NCBI RefSeq assembly: GCF_041429785.1
Contig: NZ_CP163423.1
Coordinates: forward strand, 1,922,001 to 1,986,000
From: Fretibacter rubidus
GTDB taxonomy: Bacteria > Pseudomonadota > Alphaproteobacteria > Caulobacterales > Maricaulaceae
Reading direction: 5' to 3'
Length of the DNA: 64,000 bases
Part shown: piece after piece, positions 1 to 9,889 of the stretch
How positions within the stretch are numbered: the stretch's first letter is position 1
How the letters are laid out: each line of letters begins with the position of its first letter
Notes under the pieces: generated by a model
Seen by the model: only the letters and a program-made list of their open reading frames with translations
Databases searched by the model: none
What the model was told of the DNA's origin: nothing
Position numbers and translations under genes: made by a program

Positions 1-860
1 GCCGCAACATCAGCTTCGGTCAGAACATTACCGATGATAGCTACAGCGGCAAACGTCGCCACGGGCACAATGATATTCGTGCCTGCTGCGGGCAAACCAA
101 CCTGTCCGATAATGCCCCAAGCGCGGCGCATAGACTTCATGGTCATCCCCAAAAACGATATCGCCTTGCGGTGGATAAGGACAATATAAAGCCCAAATAA
201 CGCCCCAAAACAGTTACCGATTAAGGTCGCCAAAGCCGCACCTTGGACTTCCATACGCGGAAAAATCCACCAGCCAAATATCAAAAATGGATCCAAGATG
301 ATGTTAATGATTGCGGCCGAAATCATAATCGCACTGGGCAGTGCCGCCTCACCATGCGCGCGCAGGATATTATTACTCATAGAGGCAACAGATACGATGA
401 TTAGCCCTGGCATAGAGATTAAGAGATAGCCCATAGCCATCGACGCCACCTCACCGCTCGCCCCTGAAATTGGCAAGATATAGGGGGCCGCCAATAGCAT
501 CATAGCGACCAGTATGCTCATCACAAAAAGCGCAAGGAAAATTGCCGCTGCGCCGTGACGCCCTGCTCTTTCAGGGTCGTCTTCGCCAAGCGCACGCGAA
601 ACCGCCGACATCGTCCCAGCCCCTAGACCAATATTGGCGCTATTACCGATAAACGTTAGCGGGAAGGCAAAGCCAAGGGCGGCTAAGGCCATAATGGCCA
701 AATTAGGCCGCGCGGGGTCCGTTAATCGCCCAAGATAAATTGTATCAACGATACCTGTTGAAATCAGCGCAATAATGGCAATAGAAAACGGCCCCAACAT
801 CCGCAAAACATGGCGGGTGATGGAGCCTTCTAAGACATTTGTGTTTTTGGGCGCGGCCAA
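1..860 (-). CDS. MATE family efflux transporter (3' end beyond window)
   Basis: The minus-strand frame is open from a stop at 864-866 to the window edge, so the C-terminus is missing. The visible ~286 residues are very hydrophobic. Near the N-terminus they read ALISTGIVDTIYLGRL and later GNSANIGLGAGTMSAVSRALG, typical of the first helices of MATE/NorM/DinF exporters, which are inner-membrane proteins driven by Na+ or H+ and exporting cationic drugs or metabolites. The best start is a TTG at 860 with a weak AGG about 5 bases upstream; the next in-frame ATG would remove part of helix 1. It lies 20 bases downstream of maeB, so co-transcription is likely. The family call is secure, the substrate unknown. 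Confidence 0.85.
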   Translation of the reverse strand, partial: MAAPKNTNVLEGSITRHVLRMLGPFSIAIIALISTGIVDTIYLGRLTDPARPNLAIMALAALGFAFPLTFIGNSANIGLGAGTMSAVSRALGEDDPERAGRHGAAAIFLALFVMSILVAMMLLAAPYILPISGASGEVASMAMGYLLISMPGLIIVSVASMSNNILRAHGEAALPSAIMISAAIINIILDPFLIFGWWIFPRMEVQGAALATLIGNCFGALFGLYIVLIHRKAISFLGMTMKSMRRAWGIIGQVGLPAAGTNIIVPVATFAAVAIIGNVLTEADVA

Positions 861-879
861 AACCTATCTTTGATCGGGT

Positions 880-3171
880 CTAGTTACGACGATGGGACGG
901 CGCAAAAGCTGCGAGCGTTGCCATTTGCGTAATTTCTGACGCTGTTGCCCCCAACGAGCAAATCTGAACAGGCTTGTCCAGCCCTGTTAGAAACGGTCCA
1001 AGTACAGTCGAATTGCCTGTGGATTTTAACAACTTAGTCGAAATACTAGCCGAGTGAATGGCAGGCATGACGAGCACATTCGCTGCACCAGATAGTCGAG
1101 AAAATGGATAAGTCAAACTATGCATCGGGTCGAGGGCAACGTCGGCGGCAATATCGCCTTCATATTCAAAATCGACCTCGCGCTCGTCGAGCAGTTTCAC
1201 AGCGGCGCGAACTTTTTCCATCCGTTCACCTTTGGGATTACCAAATGTTGAATAAGACAAGAGCGCCACACGCGGCTCGAACCCAAATTGCCGCGCGAAC
1301 TCTGCAGTCGTTTCGGCAATATCGGCCAAATCTGTGGCCGTTGGCAGCTCTGTGATATTGGTATCAGCGATAAACAATGTGTGCTGTTTATTGACAACAA
1401 CTGACACACCCATCGTGCGGTCTTCTTTGGTATGGGACAGCACCATGCGCACATCGCGCAGGGCCACGTCATAGCTGCGGGTGACACCCGTCACCATGCC
1501 GTCCGCCAGGCCGTGATGCAGCATCAGCGCGCTAAAGACGTTACGGTCATTGTTGACTAACCGCTGCGCGTCACGGCGCAGGAACCCTTTGCGCTGCAAA
1601 CGGCCATACAGATATTCAACAAATTCAGCGTTACGATCAAAGAGACGTGCGTTCAAAATGGTCAGGCTCTCTGGGTTTTCAACACCCAGCAATTGCATGT
1701 TGTTTTTAATCGGTTCTTCGCGACCAATTAAAATGGCTTTACCCAGACCGCGTTGCTGGAAGGCTTGGGCCGCGCGAATTACGGCTGGCTCTTCGCCCTC
1801 GGCAAAAATAATGGTCTTGGGATCTTGGTTGACCGATTCAGAAATGCCTTGCAGGATTGACGCCGTAGGATCTTGACGACGGGCGAGTGACTGCCGGTAT
1901 TCGTCCATATCTTCAATGGGTTTACGAGCCACGCCTGTATCCATCGCCGCTTGCGCAACATAAGGCGGAATTTCAGAAATCAAGCGCGGATCAAAGGGCG
2001 CTGGAATGATATATTCTGGGCCGTATTTCGGGCGTTTTCCGTGATAGGCGGCGGCCACTTCTTCGGGTACATCTTGACGCGCCAAATCAGCCAAAGCGCG
2101 CGCACAAGCAAGCTTCATTTCCTCGTTAACATTGCGCGCCCGCACATCCAAAGCGCCGCGGAAGATATAAGGAAAACCGAGCACATTGTTGACTTGATTG
2201 GGATAATCCGAGCGACCTGTGGCGATAATGGCGTCATCACGCACCTCTTTAATCTCTTCAGGTGTGATCTCTGGATCGGGGTTTGCCATTGCAAAGATGA
2301 TAGGATTTTTGTTCATCGACATTATCATGTCTTGCGTCACGATACCCGCAACGGATAGGCCGAGAAACACATCCGCCCCCTTCATCGCTTCGTCCAAAGT
2401 GCGAAGCGGTGTATCCACTGCATGCGGCGCTTTCCATTGGTCCATATATTCTTTGCGGCCTTGATACACGACGCCTTTACTATCCAGTACAAGACAGTTT
2501 TCGTTCTTCACACCTAGGCTTTTAATAAGTCCCAACACAGACAGACCAGCGGCCCCCGCGCCAGATAAGACGACTTTCATATCTTCAAATTTACGGCCTG
2601 TCAGATGGGCCGCATTGATAAGGCCAGCCGTCGCAATAATCGCTGTGCCATGTTGGTCATCGTGAAAAACAGGAATATCCAGAAGCTCACGCAATTCCTG
2701 CTCGATAATAAAGCACTCTGGCGAACCAATATCCTCGAGGTTAATGCCGCCAAATGTATTGCCAAAGCGTTTGACACATTCGATGAATTTTTCGGCGTCT
2801 TCTTCTTCGACCTCAATATCAAAACTGTCGATATCGGCAAAACGTTTGAACAGGACGGACTTTCCTTCCATCACGGGTTTTGACGCCATAGCCCCTAAAT
2901 TACCCAAACCAAGAATGGCGGTGCCGTTTGAAATGACAGCGACCATATTCCCTTTGGATGTATAGTCGTAAACTGTGTCTGGATTAGCCGCGATCGCCTC
3001 TACGGGCACCGCAACACCCGGTGAATAAGCCAAAGACAAATCCCGCTGCGTCGCCATCGGCTTTGTTGGCAGTAACGCCAATTTACCTGGTGTCGGATGC
3101 GAGTGAAAGTCCAGCGCCTGCTGATCTGTGATAAATGTTTTCTTTGGGGGGCGAACTTCTAATTTTGCCAC
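880..3171 (-). CDS. maeB: NADP-dependent malic enzyme with C-terminal phosphotransacetylase-like domain
   Basis: A 763-residue cytoplasmic enzyme converting malate to pyruvate and CO2 with reduction of NAD(P). Residues ~1-430 are the malic enzyme part: PTKPMATQRDLSLAYSPGVA near the N-terminus, the catalytic region FHDDQHGTAIIATAGLINA, and the nucleotide-binding VVLSGAGAAGLSVLGLI. Residues ~440-763 resemble phosphate acetyltransferase (TIIFAEGEEPAVIRAAQ, ending STVLGPFLTGLDKPVQI). In known MaeB proteins this domain is not a transacetylase but regulates the enzyme in response to acetyl-CoA. The start is a GTG with a strong AGGAGG 7 bases upstream. Length matches the two-domain family. It is divergent from glnB. 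Confidence 0.96.
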   Translation of the reverse strand: MAKLEVRPPKKTFITDQQALDFHSHPTPGKLALLPTKPMATQRDLSLAYSPGVAVPVEAIAANPDTVYDYTSKGNMVAVISNGTAILGLGNLGAMASKPVMEGKSVLFKRFADIDSFDIEVEEEDAEKFIECVKRFGNTFGGINLEDIGSPECFIIEQELRELLDIPVFHDDQHGTAIIATAGLINAAHLTGRKFEDMKVVLSGAGAAGLSVLGLIKSLGVKNENCLVLDSKGVVYQGRKEYMDQWKAPHAVDTPLRTLDEAMKGADVFLGLSVAGIVTQDMIMSMNKNPIIFAMANPDPEITPEEIKEVRDDAIIATGRSDYPNQVNNVLGFPYIFRGALDVRARNVNEEMKLACARALADLARQDVPEEVAAAYHGKRPKYGPEYIIPAPFDPRLISEIPPYVAQAAMDTGVARKPIEDMDEYRQSLARRQDPTASILQGISESVNQDPKTIIFAEGEEPAVIRAAQAFQQRGLGKAILIGREEPIKNNMQLLGVENPESLTILNARLFDRNAEFVEYLYGRLQRKGFLRRDAQRLVNNDRNVFSALMLHHGLADGMVTGVTRSYDVALRDVRMVLSHTKEDRTMGVSVVVNKQHTLFIADTNITELPTATDLADIAETTAEFARQFGFEPRVALLSYSTFGNPKGERMEKVRAAVKLLDEREVDFEYEGDIAADVALDPMHSLTYPFSRLSGAANVLVMPAIHSASISTKLLKSTGNSTVLGPFLTGLDKPVQICSLGATASEITQMATLAAFAPSHRRN

Positions 3172-3801
<630 letters not shown>

Positions 3802-3852
3802 TTACGACAATAACAAAAGTACCAAAAGACAATACTAGGGAAAGGTATAACC

Positions 3853-5256
3853 ATGTCAGAAAAAATTATGAAACATATGAAGGACGAGAATATCAAATTC
3901 GTCGATCTTCGCTTCACAGACCCAAAGGGTAAATTACAACACGTCACATTCCACGCCGACATGGTTGACGAAGACCTTTTTGCCGATGGCACTATGTTTG
4001 ACGGCTCCTCTATCGAGGGTTGGAAAGCGATTAACGAATCCGACATGGTATTGATGCCAGACGCATCAACCGCAAAGATGGACCCGTTTTACCAGCAAGA
4101 CACGCTCGCGATTTTCTGTGACATTCTAGAACCAGACACAGGCGAAGCCTATAACCGCGATCCCAGGACGACGGCCAAGAAAGCGCAAACCTACATGGAA
4201 GCGCAAAAAGTCGGTGACCAAGTTTATTTCGGCCCCGAAGCTGAGTTCTTTGTCTTTGATGATGTCCGTTGGGACACAAGTCAGAATAAAACAGGATTTG
4301 AGTTCAACTCTCTTGAGGGTCCTTATAATTCTGGCGCCCACGTCGAAGGCGGCAACAAAGGACACCGTCCAGGTCCAAAGGGGGGTTACTTCCCTGTCCC
4401 GCCGATTGACCATGAACAAGATATGCGTTCTGAAATGCTCTCTGTTATGGAAGAGCTAGGCCTACGCCCTGAAAAGCATCACCACGAAGTGGCCCCATCA
4501 CAGCACGAGCTTGGCATGAAATTCGCCCCACTCCTAGAAATGGGCGACAATATGCAGCTTTACAAATACATCGTGCATAATGTCGCCGATGCCTACGGCA
4601 AAACAGCGACATTTATGCCAAAGCCTGTCCATAATGACAACGGCTCTGGTATGCATGTTCACATGTCTATCTGGAAAGACGGCAAGCCAACATTCGCGGG
4701 CAATGAATATGCAGGTCTGTCAAAGAACTGCCTTTATTACATCGGCGGCGTCATCAAACACGCCAAAGCGCTAAACGCCTTCACTAACCCGTCGACCAAT
4801 AGCTATAAGCGTCTGGTTCCTGGGTTCGAAGCGCCCGTTATGCTGGCTTATTCTGCGCGTAACCGCTCCGCCTCTGTGCGTATTCCGTGGACAGCGTCCC
4901 CGAATGGTAAACGCCTTGAAGTCCGCTTCCCAGACCCAATGGCAAACCCGTATCTGGCTTATTCTGCGCTGCTTATGGCTGGCCTTGACGGGATTAAGAA
5001 CAAAATTGATCCGGGCGACGCCATGGATAAAGATCTATACGACCTTCCCCCAGCAGAAGCCGCAGCCATTCCGCAAGTCGCAGGTAGCCTTCGCGAAGCG
5101 CTTGAAAACCTTGATGGTGACCGTAGCTTCCTGACCTCTGGCGGTGTGTTTGATGATGATCAGATCGATGCCTATATCGAGATGAAGATGGAAGATGTGC
5201 ACCGCGTCGGCATGCACCCTCACCCTGTCGAGTTCGATCTGTACTACAAAGCCTAG
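3853..5256 (+). CDS. glnA: Glutamine synthetase, type I
   Basis: A 467-residue dodecameric glutamine synthetase making glutamine from glutamate, ammonia and ATP. The beta-Grasp N-terminal domain carries [17 protein letters not shown]; the catalytic domain has [11 protein letters not shown] and [11 protein letters not shown]. The adenylylation loop reads [10 protein letters not shown] near residue 398, so Tyr should be modified by GlnE (GSI-beta type). The start has AGGGAAAGG upstream. A hairpin with a T run follows immediately, ending the glnBA operon. Confidence 0.98.
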   Translation: MSEKIMKHMKDENIKFVDLRFTDPKGKLQHVTFHADMVDEDLFADGTMFDGSSIEGWKAINESDMVLMPDASTAKMDPFYQQDTLAIFCDILEPDTGEAYNRDPRTTAKKAQTYMEAQKVGDQVYFGPEAEFFVFDDVRWDTSQNKTGFEFNSLEGPYNSGAHVEGGNKGHRPGPKGGYFPVPPIDHEQDMRSEMLSVMEELGLRPEKHHHEVAPSQHELGMKFAPLLEMGDNMQLYKYIVHNVADAYGKTATFMPKPVHNDNGSGMHVHMSIWKDGKPTFAGNEYAGLSKNCLYYIGGVIKHAKALNAFTNPSTNSYKRLVPGFEAPVMLAYSARNRSASVRIPWTASPNGKRLEVRFPDPMANPYLAYSALLMAGLDGIKNKIDPGDAMDKDLYDLPPAEAAAIPQVAGSLREALENLDGDRSFLTSGGVFDDDQIDAYIEMKMEDVHRVGMHPHPVEFDLYYKA

Positions 5257-5278
5257 ATTAAGGCTCCTATACTCTAAG

Positions 5279-5307
5279 AAACCGGGGCCACGCGCTCCGG
5301 TTTTTTT
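5279..5307 (+). terminator. Rho-independent terminator after glnA
   Basis: AACCGG pairs with CCGGTT around a short G/C-rich loop, followed by seven Ts. It lies 22 bases after the glnA stop. Confidence 0.8.
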
Positions 5308-5367
5308 ATGGGGTAATGGAACTTTGCGCGTTCTCTTTCGTTTACTCAGCATAGATAGGAGAAAAAC

Positions 5368-5514
5368 ATGTCAAAAATGATTATAAAAAACGTATCCATT
5401 GCTGTTGTCACATTAGCAGCGCTTGCAACATCAGCCTGCCATACTGTCGAAGGTGTCGGCAAAGACCTAGAGCGTGCAGGTGACAAAGCTGAAGAAATCA
5501 CGCGCAACGACTAA
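5368..5514 (+). CDS. Entericidin A/B family small lipoprotein
   Basis: A 48-residue protein with a lipoprotein signal peptide: Lys near the start, a hydrophobic stretch, then ATSAC, with Cys24 the predicted lipidated residue. After the Cys it reads HTVEGVGKDLERAGDKAEE, the core of entericidin-like peptides, which are small envelope lipoproteins first described in an antidote/toxin pair in E. coli and widespread as single copies in Alphaproteobacteria, where their role is unclear. AGGAG lies 7 bases before the ATG. It stands alone between two terminators, so it is probably its own transcription unit. Confidence 0.88.
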   Translation: MSKMIIKNVSIAVVTLAALATSACHTVEGVGKDLERAGDKAEEITRND

Positions 5515-5568
5515 GCTATAACCTCTTAATTGTGATGTTATCTCTCTCCCCTTGTGAGCATCATGATG

Positions 5569-5600
5569 CCGCCCTGTTTCAATAATAGGGCGGTTTTTTT
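5569..5600 (+). terminator. Rho-independent terminator after the entericidin-like gene
   Basis: CCGCCCT pairs with AGGGCGG around an 11-base loop, followed by seven Ts. Confidence 0.85.
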
Positions 5601-5660
5601 ACGCCTCACTCATCCAAGCAAAACCATTGGCGCGCTATCAATCTTGGGTTAGACAATCAT

Positions 5661-6248
5661 ATGGACAGCTATCCGCCCCCTCTTTCCCCGATCATGTCAA
5701 AAACGCATGACAAAAAAACGCCTTTTGATGTTTGGTGGCCAACGGTCAAGCCTCATTTTCCGAATGTGCCGGACATTATCGCGAAAGACTGGCTTTATGA
5801 ACATTGGGGTTCGTCGCCTTTTTCGTGGATACAGTCCCGGCGTTATGATTTTGTCATGGAGGAGATGCCAGCGGCCAAATTACCCAACGTGCTGAGTCGT
5901 GTGTTTGGCTTTACTGAGGGGGGCGGGCCTATCGCCCATGAAACAGGGCGGTTTCTATGTGGTGACCAGAGCGCACCGCCAACTCGCCCGTGGCGCAATG
6001 ATGCGGCCTGGTTGGTCAGCTTTATGAAACGGAGCGGCAGTTTTCCGTCCCCGATTATCGTCTTAGACAATAGGGATGCCCATCTGGCGCGTGAGGATTG
6101 GACACCTCAGCCAGTAAAGGCCTATCCAAAGGCACTTTTGTTGGCGGAAGGTCATACGCGCCACGTTATTGGGCTGCATTTGTTATCAACAGCCAAGCTA
6201 AAAGACAGACTGCCCATATGCCGCCTGATTTTGAAATCCGATAACTAA
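5661..6248 (+). CDS. Hypothetical protein
   Basis: 195 residues, no signal peptide or membrane segment. The N-terminal half is rich in aromatic residues (FDVWWPTVKPHFP, YEHWGSSPFSW). The C-terminal half has SPIIVLDNRDAH and LLLAEGHTRHVIGLHLL, which recalls the GH-R/N segment of ParB/sulfiredoxin-fold proteins, but too weakly for a family call. ATGs at 5661 and 5694 are both possible and neither has a good ribosome-binding site. Flanked by terminators on both sides, it appears monocistronic. Function unknown. Confidence 0.65.
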   Translation: MDSYPPPLSPIMSKTHDKKTPFDVWWPTVKPHFPNVPDIIAKDWLYEHWGSSPFSWIQSRRYDFVMEEMPAAKLPNVLSRVFGFTEGGGPIAHETGRFLCGDQSAPPTRPWRNDAAWLVSFMKRSGSFPSPIIVLDNRDAHLAREDWTPQPVKAYPKALLLAEGHTRHVIGLHLLSTAKLKDRLPICRLILKSDN

Positions 6249-6253
6249 ATACA

Positions 6254-6285
6254 AAAACGGCCCATCCAATTGGACAGGCCGTTTC
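6254..6285. terminator. Bidirectional terminator between convergent genes
   Basis: AAACGGCC pairs with GGCCGTTT around a 14-base loop. A runs on the left and Ts on the right let it serve both the gene ending at 6248 and the minus-strand gene ending at 6304. Confidence 0.8.
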
Positions 6286-6303
6286 GCATTAATGTAGCAG
6301 CGT

Positions 6304-6462
6304 CTAGATCGCGCGATTTGCCCGGCGGTCGCGGCGCATGTTGCGGCGTGCCATAAGGCTAAGGGGCTGTGTTTCGCGGCGTGATTGTGCGCCTTCGAAC
6401 GCTGGTGTAAACTTACGTGTCTCTAGTGAAACGAATTCTGTGCTATTAAAATTATTAGTCAT
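6304..6462 (-). CDS. Small Arg-rich hypothetical protein
   Basis: A 52-residue protein beginning MTNNFNSTEFVSLETRKF and ending in a basic tail (LMARRNMRRDRRANRAI). The frame extends 12 codons further upstream, but this ATG has AAAGGAG at ideal spacing. No family recognised. The basic tail suggests nucleic acid or ribosome contact, which is speculation. The good ribosome-binding site and the terminator just downstream argue that it is a real gene. Confidence 0.6.
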   Translation of the reverse strand: MTNNFNSTEFVSLETRKFTPAFEGAQSRRETQPLSLMARRNMRRDRRANRAI

Positions 6463-6660
6463 GATAACTCCTTTGTAAATCTCGAATGGCCCCAGCAAGG
6501 GCGTGTCTCTTGAGGCCGCTATTTAGATATTTTTTCAAAATACGGAACCACCAGGCTCGCCGATAGAGCTATGCAAATAAGCATAGCTCGTAAGAAAGGC
6601 TTAACTTTTGCCGCTATCCGCTCTAAGCAATGGGGGCCGTATTCGCCCATAGGAGAGACC

Positions 6661-8475
6661 ATGTTTCAGAATTTTTTAGTCCAAGGCGGGCCAGATTTTG
6701 GGCAGCGCAATTTGCCTAAATTGCGCGCTGAACTTTCCGCGCGGGGACTAGACGGATTTTTGGTGCCCCATGAAGATGAGTATCAAAATGAATATCTGCC
6801 CGATTGCAATGAACGGCTAATGTGGGTCAGCGGCTTCACAGGATCCGCAGGTGCCGCCGTTGTGATGGCGGATAAAGCCGCCGTTTTTGTCGACGGGCGC
6901 TACACCATACAACTGGCAGCGCAAGTCGATGCCGATATGTTTGACTATAAACGGTTAGAGGATAACGGCGTTGTCAACTGGCTGCTCGAGACTGTAAGCG
7001 CGGGTCAAAAAATCGGCTATGACCCGAAACTCCACGCGACCAGCGCGCTGAACAAACTCCGCAAAGCTGTTGAAAAAGCGGGCGGCGCATTAGTGGCGCA
7101 AGACAGCAACCCGATTGACACGGCGTGGGCTGACCGTCCCGCCCCACCCGTCACGCCCGTGGTTATTCAACCCCTAGATTTGGCCGGCGAAGACCACCCA
7201 TCCAAGCGCACGCGTATTGCGGCTGATATTAAAGACAAGGGCGCAGATGCCGCCGTTATCACGGCGCCTGCGTCTATCGCGTGGCTTTTGAATATTCGTG
7301 GCGGCGATGTGCAATGCACGCCCCTGCCCTTGTCTACGGCCATTATCAAATCTGACGGACGGGTCGATCTGTTTATCAATCCCGCAAAGCTGTCAGACCC
7401 TGTGAGGGTTCATTTAGGCAATCAAGTCAGCCTATATGAAGAAGACGCGCTGGCCGCAGCTCTGTCTGATATGACGGGTCAAACTGTCCTGGTTGACCCG
7501 AATGTCAGTTCCAATTGGTATGTCGCCACATTAGAGTCCGCGGGTGCCAAAGTGCTATCTGCGCAAGACCCCGTCGCCTTGCCCAAGGCGTGTAAGAACA
7601 GCGCTGAGATCGCAGGGACGACCGAGGCCCATAAGCGCGACGGTGCAGCGCTAGTGGAATTTCTGTACTGGCTAGATACCACGGCGCAATCAGGCCATGT
7701 TGATGAAATAGACGCGGCGACAGAACTTGAGCGCGCGCGCGCAGCCACGGGCGTGTTAAAAGACTTAAGCTTTGAAACCATATCAGGCGCAGGCAGTAAC
7801 GGCGCCATTGTGCATTACCGCGTGTCAGAAGCGACAACAAAAAAGTTAAGTCCTGGGTCGTTATTCCTTGTTGATAGCGGCGGTCAATATGTTGACGGCA
7901 CGACGGATGTCACCCGCACTGTGCCGATTGGCACGCCCACAGATGAAATGGCGGAGCGTTTTACCCTTGTCCTGAAAGGCCACATCGCACTTGCGACTGT
8001 ACGCTTCCCAAAAGGCACAACCGGCAGCAATCTTGACGCGCTGGCCCGTATGGCGCTTTGGGCCAAGGGTCTGGATTATGATCACGGCACAGGTCACGGT
8101 GTCGGCGCGTTCCTTGGTGTTCATGAAGGACCGCAACGCATATCAAAAGCCCCCAATTCGGTTGCGTTAAAACCCGGTATGATCGTGTCCAATGAACCCG
8201 GTTATTATAAAACCGACGGTTACGGTATCCGTATTGAAAACCTACAATATGTCCACGCGCCCACAGATATAGAGGGTGGAGAGCGACCGATGATGGGTTT
8301 CAAGACCCTTACACTCGCCCCGCTGCATAGGGCGCTGATTAAAACGGACATGTTATCCGCCGCTGAACACCGTTATATCGATGACTACCATGCGAGCGTT
8401 TGGGACAGCCTGAAAGACCGCGTTGATGGAGATGTTCTGTCTTGGTTAGAGGCTTCATGCCAACCACTGGCGTAA
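6661..8475 (+). CDS. M24B family Xaa-Pro aminopeptidase (aminopeptidase P)
   Basis: A 604-residue cytosolic metallopeptidase that removes the N-terminal residue before proline. It has the three-domain architecture of long (eukaryote-like) aminopeptidase P: two creatinase-type N-terminal domains (one with GFTGSAGAAVVMADKAAVFVD) and a C-terminal pita-bread catalytic domain. The metal ligands are visible as DSGGQY...GTTDVTRT (two Asp), HGTGHGVGAFLGVHEGP (His), SNEPGYY (Glu) and YGIRIEN (Glu). The frame is open 30 codons upstream, but the ATG at 6661 follows GGAGAG and begins the conserved part. Confidence 0.93.
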   Translation: MFQNFLVQGGPDFGQRNLPKLRAELSARGLDGFLVPHEDEYQNEYLPDCNERLMWVSGFTGSAGAAVVMADKAAVFVDGRYTIQLAAQVDADMFDYKRLEDNGVVNWLLETVSAGQKIGYDPKLHATSALNKLRKAVEKAGGALVAQDSNPIDTAWADRPAPPVTPVVIQPLDLAGEDHPSKRTRIAADIKDKGADAAVITAPASIAWLLNIRGGDVQCTPLPLSTAIIKSDGRVDLFINPAKLSDPVRVHLGNQVSLYEEDALAAALSDMTGQTVLVDPNVSSNWYVATLESAGAKVLSAQDPVALPKACKNSAEIAGTTEAHKRDGAALVEFLYWLDTTAQSGHVDEIDAATELERARAATGVLKDLSFETISGAGSNGAIVHYRVSEATTKKLSPGSLFLVDSGGQYVDGTTDVTRTVPIGTPTDEMAERFTLVLKGHIALATVRFPKGTTGSNLDALARMALWAKGLDYDHGTGHGVGAFLGVHEGPQRISKAPNSVALKPGMIVSNEPGYYKTDGYGIRIENLQYVHAPTDIEGGERPMMGFKTLTLAPLHRALIKTDMLSAAEHRYIDDYHASVWDSLKDRVDGDVLSWLEASCQPLA

Positions 8476-8567
8476 ACTTTCGTCCTAACGTGACGCGCGT
8501 CACAGAATAAAAACTCTACGTCCCCTATGACCGTATGGCACGGAACATGGGGCGTGAACGTGCAAAA

Positions 8568-8735
8568 CCAAGGGGTCGTGCATGAACACGACCCCTTACT
8601 TTTTAGAAATGGGGGCGGGTCTTGCATGAACACGACCCCTTACTGTTTAAAAGACATGGGCGGGTCTTGCATGAACACGACCCCTTACTGTTTAAAAGAC
8701 ATGGGCGGGTCTTGCATGAACACGACCCCTTACTT
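8568..8735. repeat. Tandem array of four hairpin-forming 44-45 base repeats
   Basis: Four copies of a unit containing TGCATGAACACGACCCCTTA, starting at about 8568, 8613, 8658 and 8703 (period 45; 44 between copies 1 and 2). Copy 1 is a perfect inverted repeat: GGGGTCGTG, loop CATGAA, CACGACCCC, then TTACTTTTT, a good intrinsic terminator. Copies 2-4 have one mismatch in the stem (GGGTCTTG), and copies 2 and 3 are followed by ACTGTTTAAAAGACAT. The array fills the gap between the convergent aminopeptidase and M14 genes, so repeated termination is the likely role. There is no spacer diversity, so it is not a CRISPR array. Translated frames across it are not believable genes. Confidence 0.85.
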
Positions 8736-8741
8736 TTGGGC

Positions 8742-9866
8742 CTATAGATCGTCAACAACAGCAAGCATCGCATCCAGTGAGGCCGCACCCAATCGCGCGG
8801 CGCGCTCTGGTGACCACCCATAATCCTCATCAGGCAGATCAGCATTGTCTTTAAACGGCATTTCAAGGGTCATTGACAGACAATCATAGGCCTTTGCCGT
8901 CCAATTGGTACAAAACGTCATATTCCCAGTGCCAGGTTTGGAGAGCGGGTAGCCGTGCATCGTCTGAAAATCTGGCGATATCATCTCATAGGCATTCATA
9001 AAGGCGGCCAAATCCCGCGCTTGCTTATCGGTATAGCCCGGTATGCCTTCAGCCCCTGCGATAAAATTATACGGCAGAGCCTCATCCCCATGCACATCCA
9101 GCACCATTTTCGGGCGGTCAGCATTCATGGCCTCAGTGACGTAGTAAACCTCTGGCGAACTTTGAATGGTCGCCACACCCCACTCCCGGTTCAAATTAGC
9201 CCCAGCCTCATTTGTCCGAAGATTACCGTTCTTCGATCCGTCAGGGTTCATATTAGGCACGATATGAAAGGTCGCTTTCGCGCGCAGCACACGCGACACA
9301 GGGTCATCATCATCCAAAAGGCGTGCAAGAAACCCTTCCGCCCACCATTCAGCCATGGTTTCACCGGGATGCTGTCGCGCTGTAATCCAAATTGTCTGCG
9401 GCCCTGTCCCGACTATAATACGGTCCAGTGTTTGCCCCTGTACAGTTAACCCCAAAACATCAACAGACACATCGGGATGCGTCCCACATTCGGCGATTAA
9501 ATCGGCGTGACGTTCCATGCTATAGGGGGCCCAATAGGCATAATATACACTATCGACCTCTGGCGCGTGTTTGATCACAAGTTGATCATCAACATAATCC
9601 GTATCCACGCGAAACCAGGTCTCGCGGTCATAGCTGGCGCAGGCTTGGTAATCTTTCCAACCGCCTGTAAAGGCCGCGTCTTTGGCATTTTCAATCACCA
9701 TGGTCATATCGGTATCGCGTCCGCCAGTGACCCGAAAATAAAACCACTGATAAAAATCAGAGGCATTATCGGGACGTATATTCAAGCGGATATGAGTGGG
9801 GTCAGACGCATCAAGCACCTGTATATTGCCGCCATCAAAAGCGGACGTGATTGAAATAGCTGTCAT
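8742..9866 (-). CDS. M14 family zinc carboxypeptidase (cytosolic carboxypeptidase-like)
   Basis: 374 residues with no signal peptide. An N-terminal beta domain of the type found in cytosolic carboxypeptidases (FDGGNIQVLDASD, FYQWFYFRV) precedes the M14 fold. Zinc ligands are the His and Glu of RQHPGE (~166-170) and the His of LDVHGDE; the catalytic Glu is probably in MTLEMPF. Bacterial members are poorly characterised and may trim peptides or amino-acid conjugates. It is the last gene of a three-gene operon after the N-acetylglutamate synthase-like gene (23-base gap). Whether it takes part in arginine metabolism is unknown. Confidence 0.88.
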   Translation of the reverse strand: MTAISITSAFDGGNIQVLDASDPTHIRLNIRPDNASDFYQWFYFRVTGGRDTDMTMVIENAKDAAFTGGWKDYQACASYDRETWFRVDTDYVDDQLVIKHAPEVDSVYYAYWAPYSMERHADLIAECGTHPDVSVDVLGLTVQGQTLDRIIVGTGPQTIWITARQHPGETMAEWWAEGFLARLLDDDDPVSRVLRAKATFHIVPNMNPDGSKNGNLRTNEAGANLNREWGVATIQSSPEVYYVTEAMNADRPKMVLDVHGDEALPYNFIAGAEGIPGYTDKQARDLAAFMNAYEMISPDFQTMHGYPLSKPGTGNMTFCTNWTAKAYDCLSMTLEMPFKDNADLPDEDYGWSPERAARLGAASLDAMLAVVDDL

Positions 9867-9889
9867 GGGTAAACCCTTATTATTTATAA

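Noticed and set aside
8568-8735. Possible CRISPR array
   Set aside because: The repeats are tandem with nearly identical intervening sequence, so there are no unique spacers, and no cas gene is nearby.
8527-8866. Short coding frames across the hairpin repeats on both strands
   Set aside because: They only translate the repeat (periodic identical peptides), have no ribosome-binding sites and overlap real genes.
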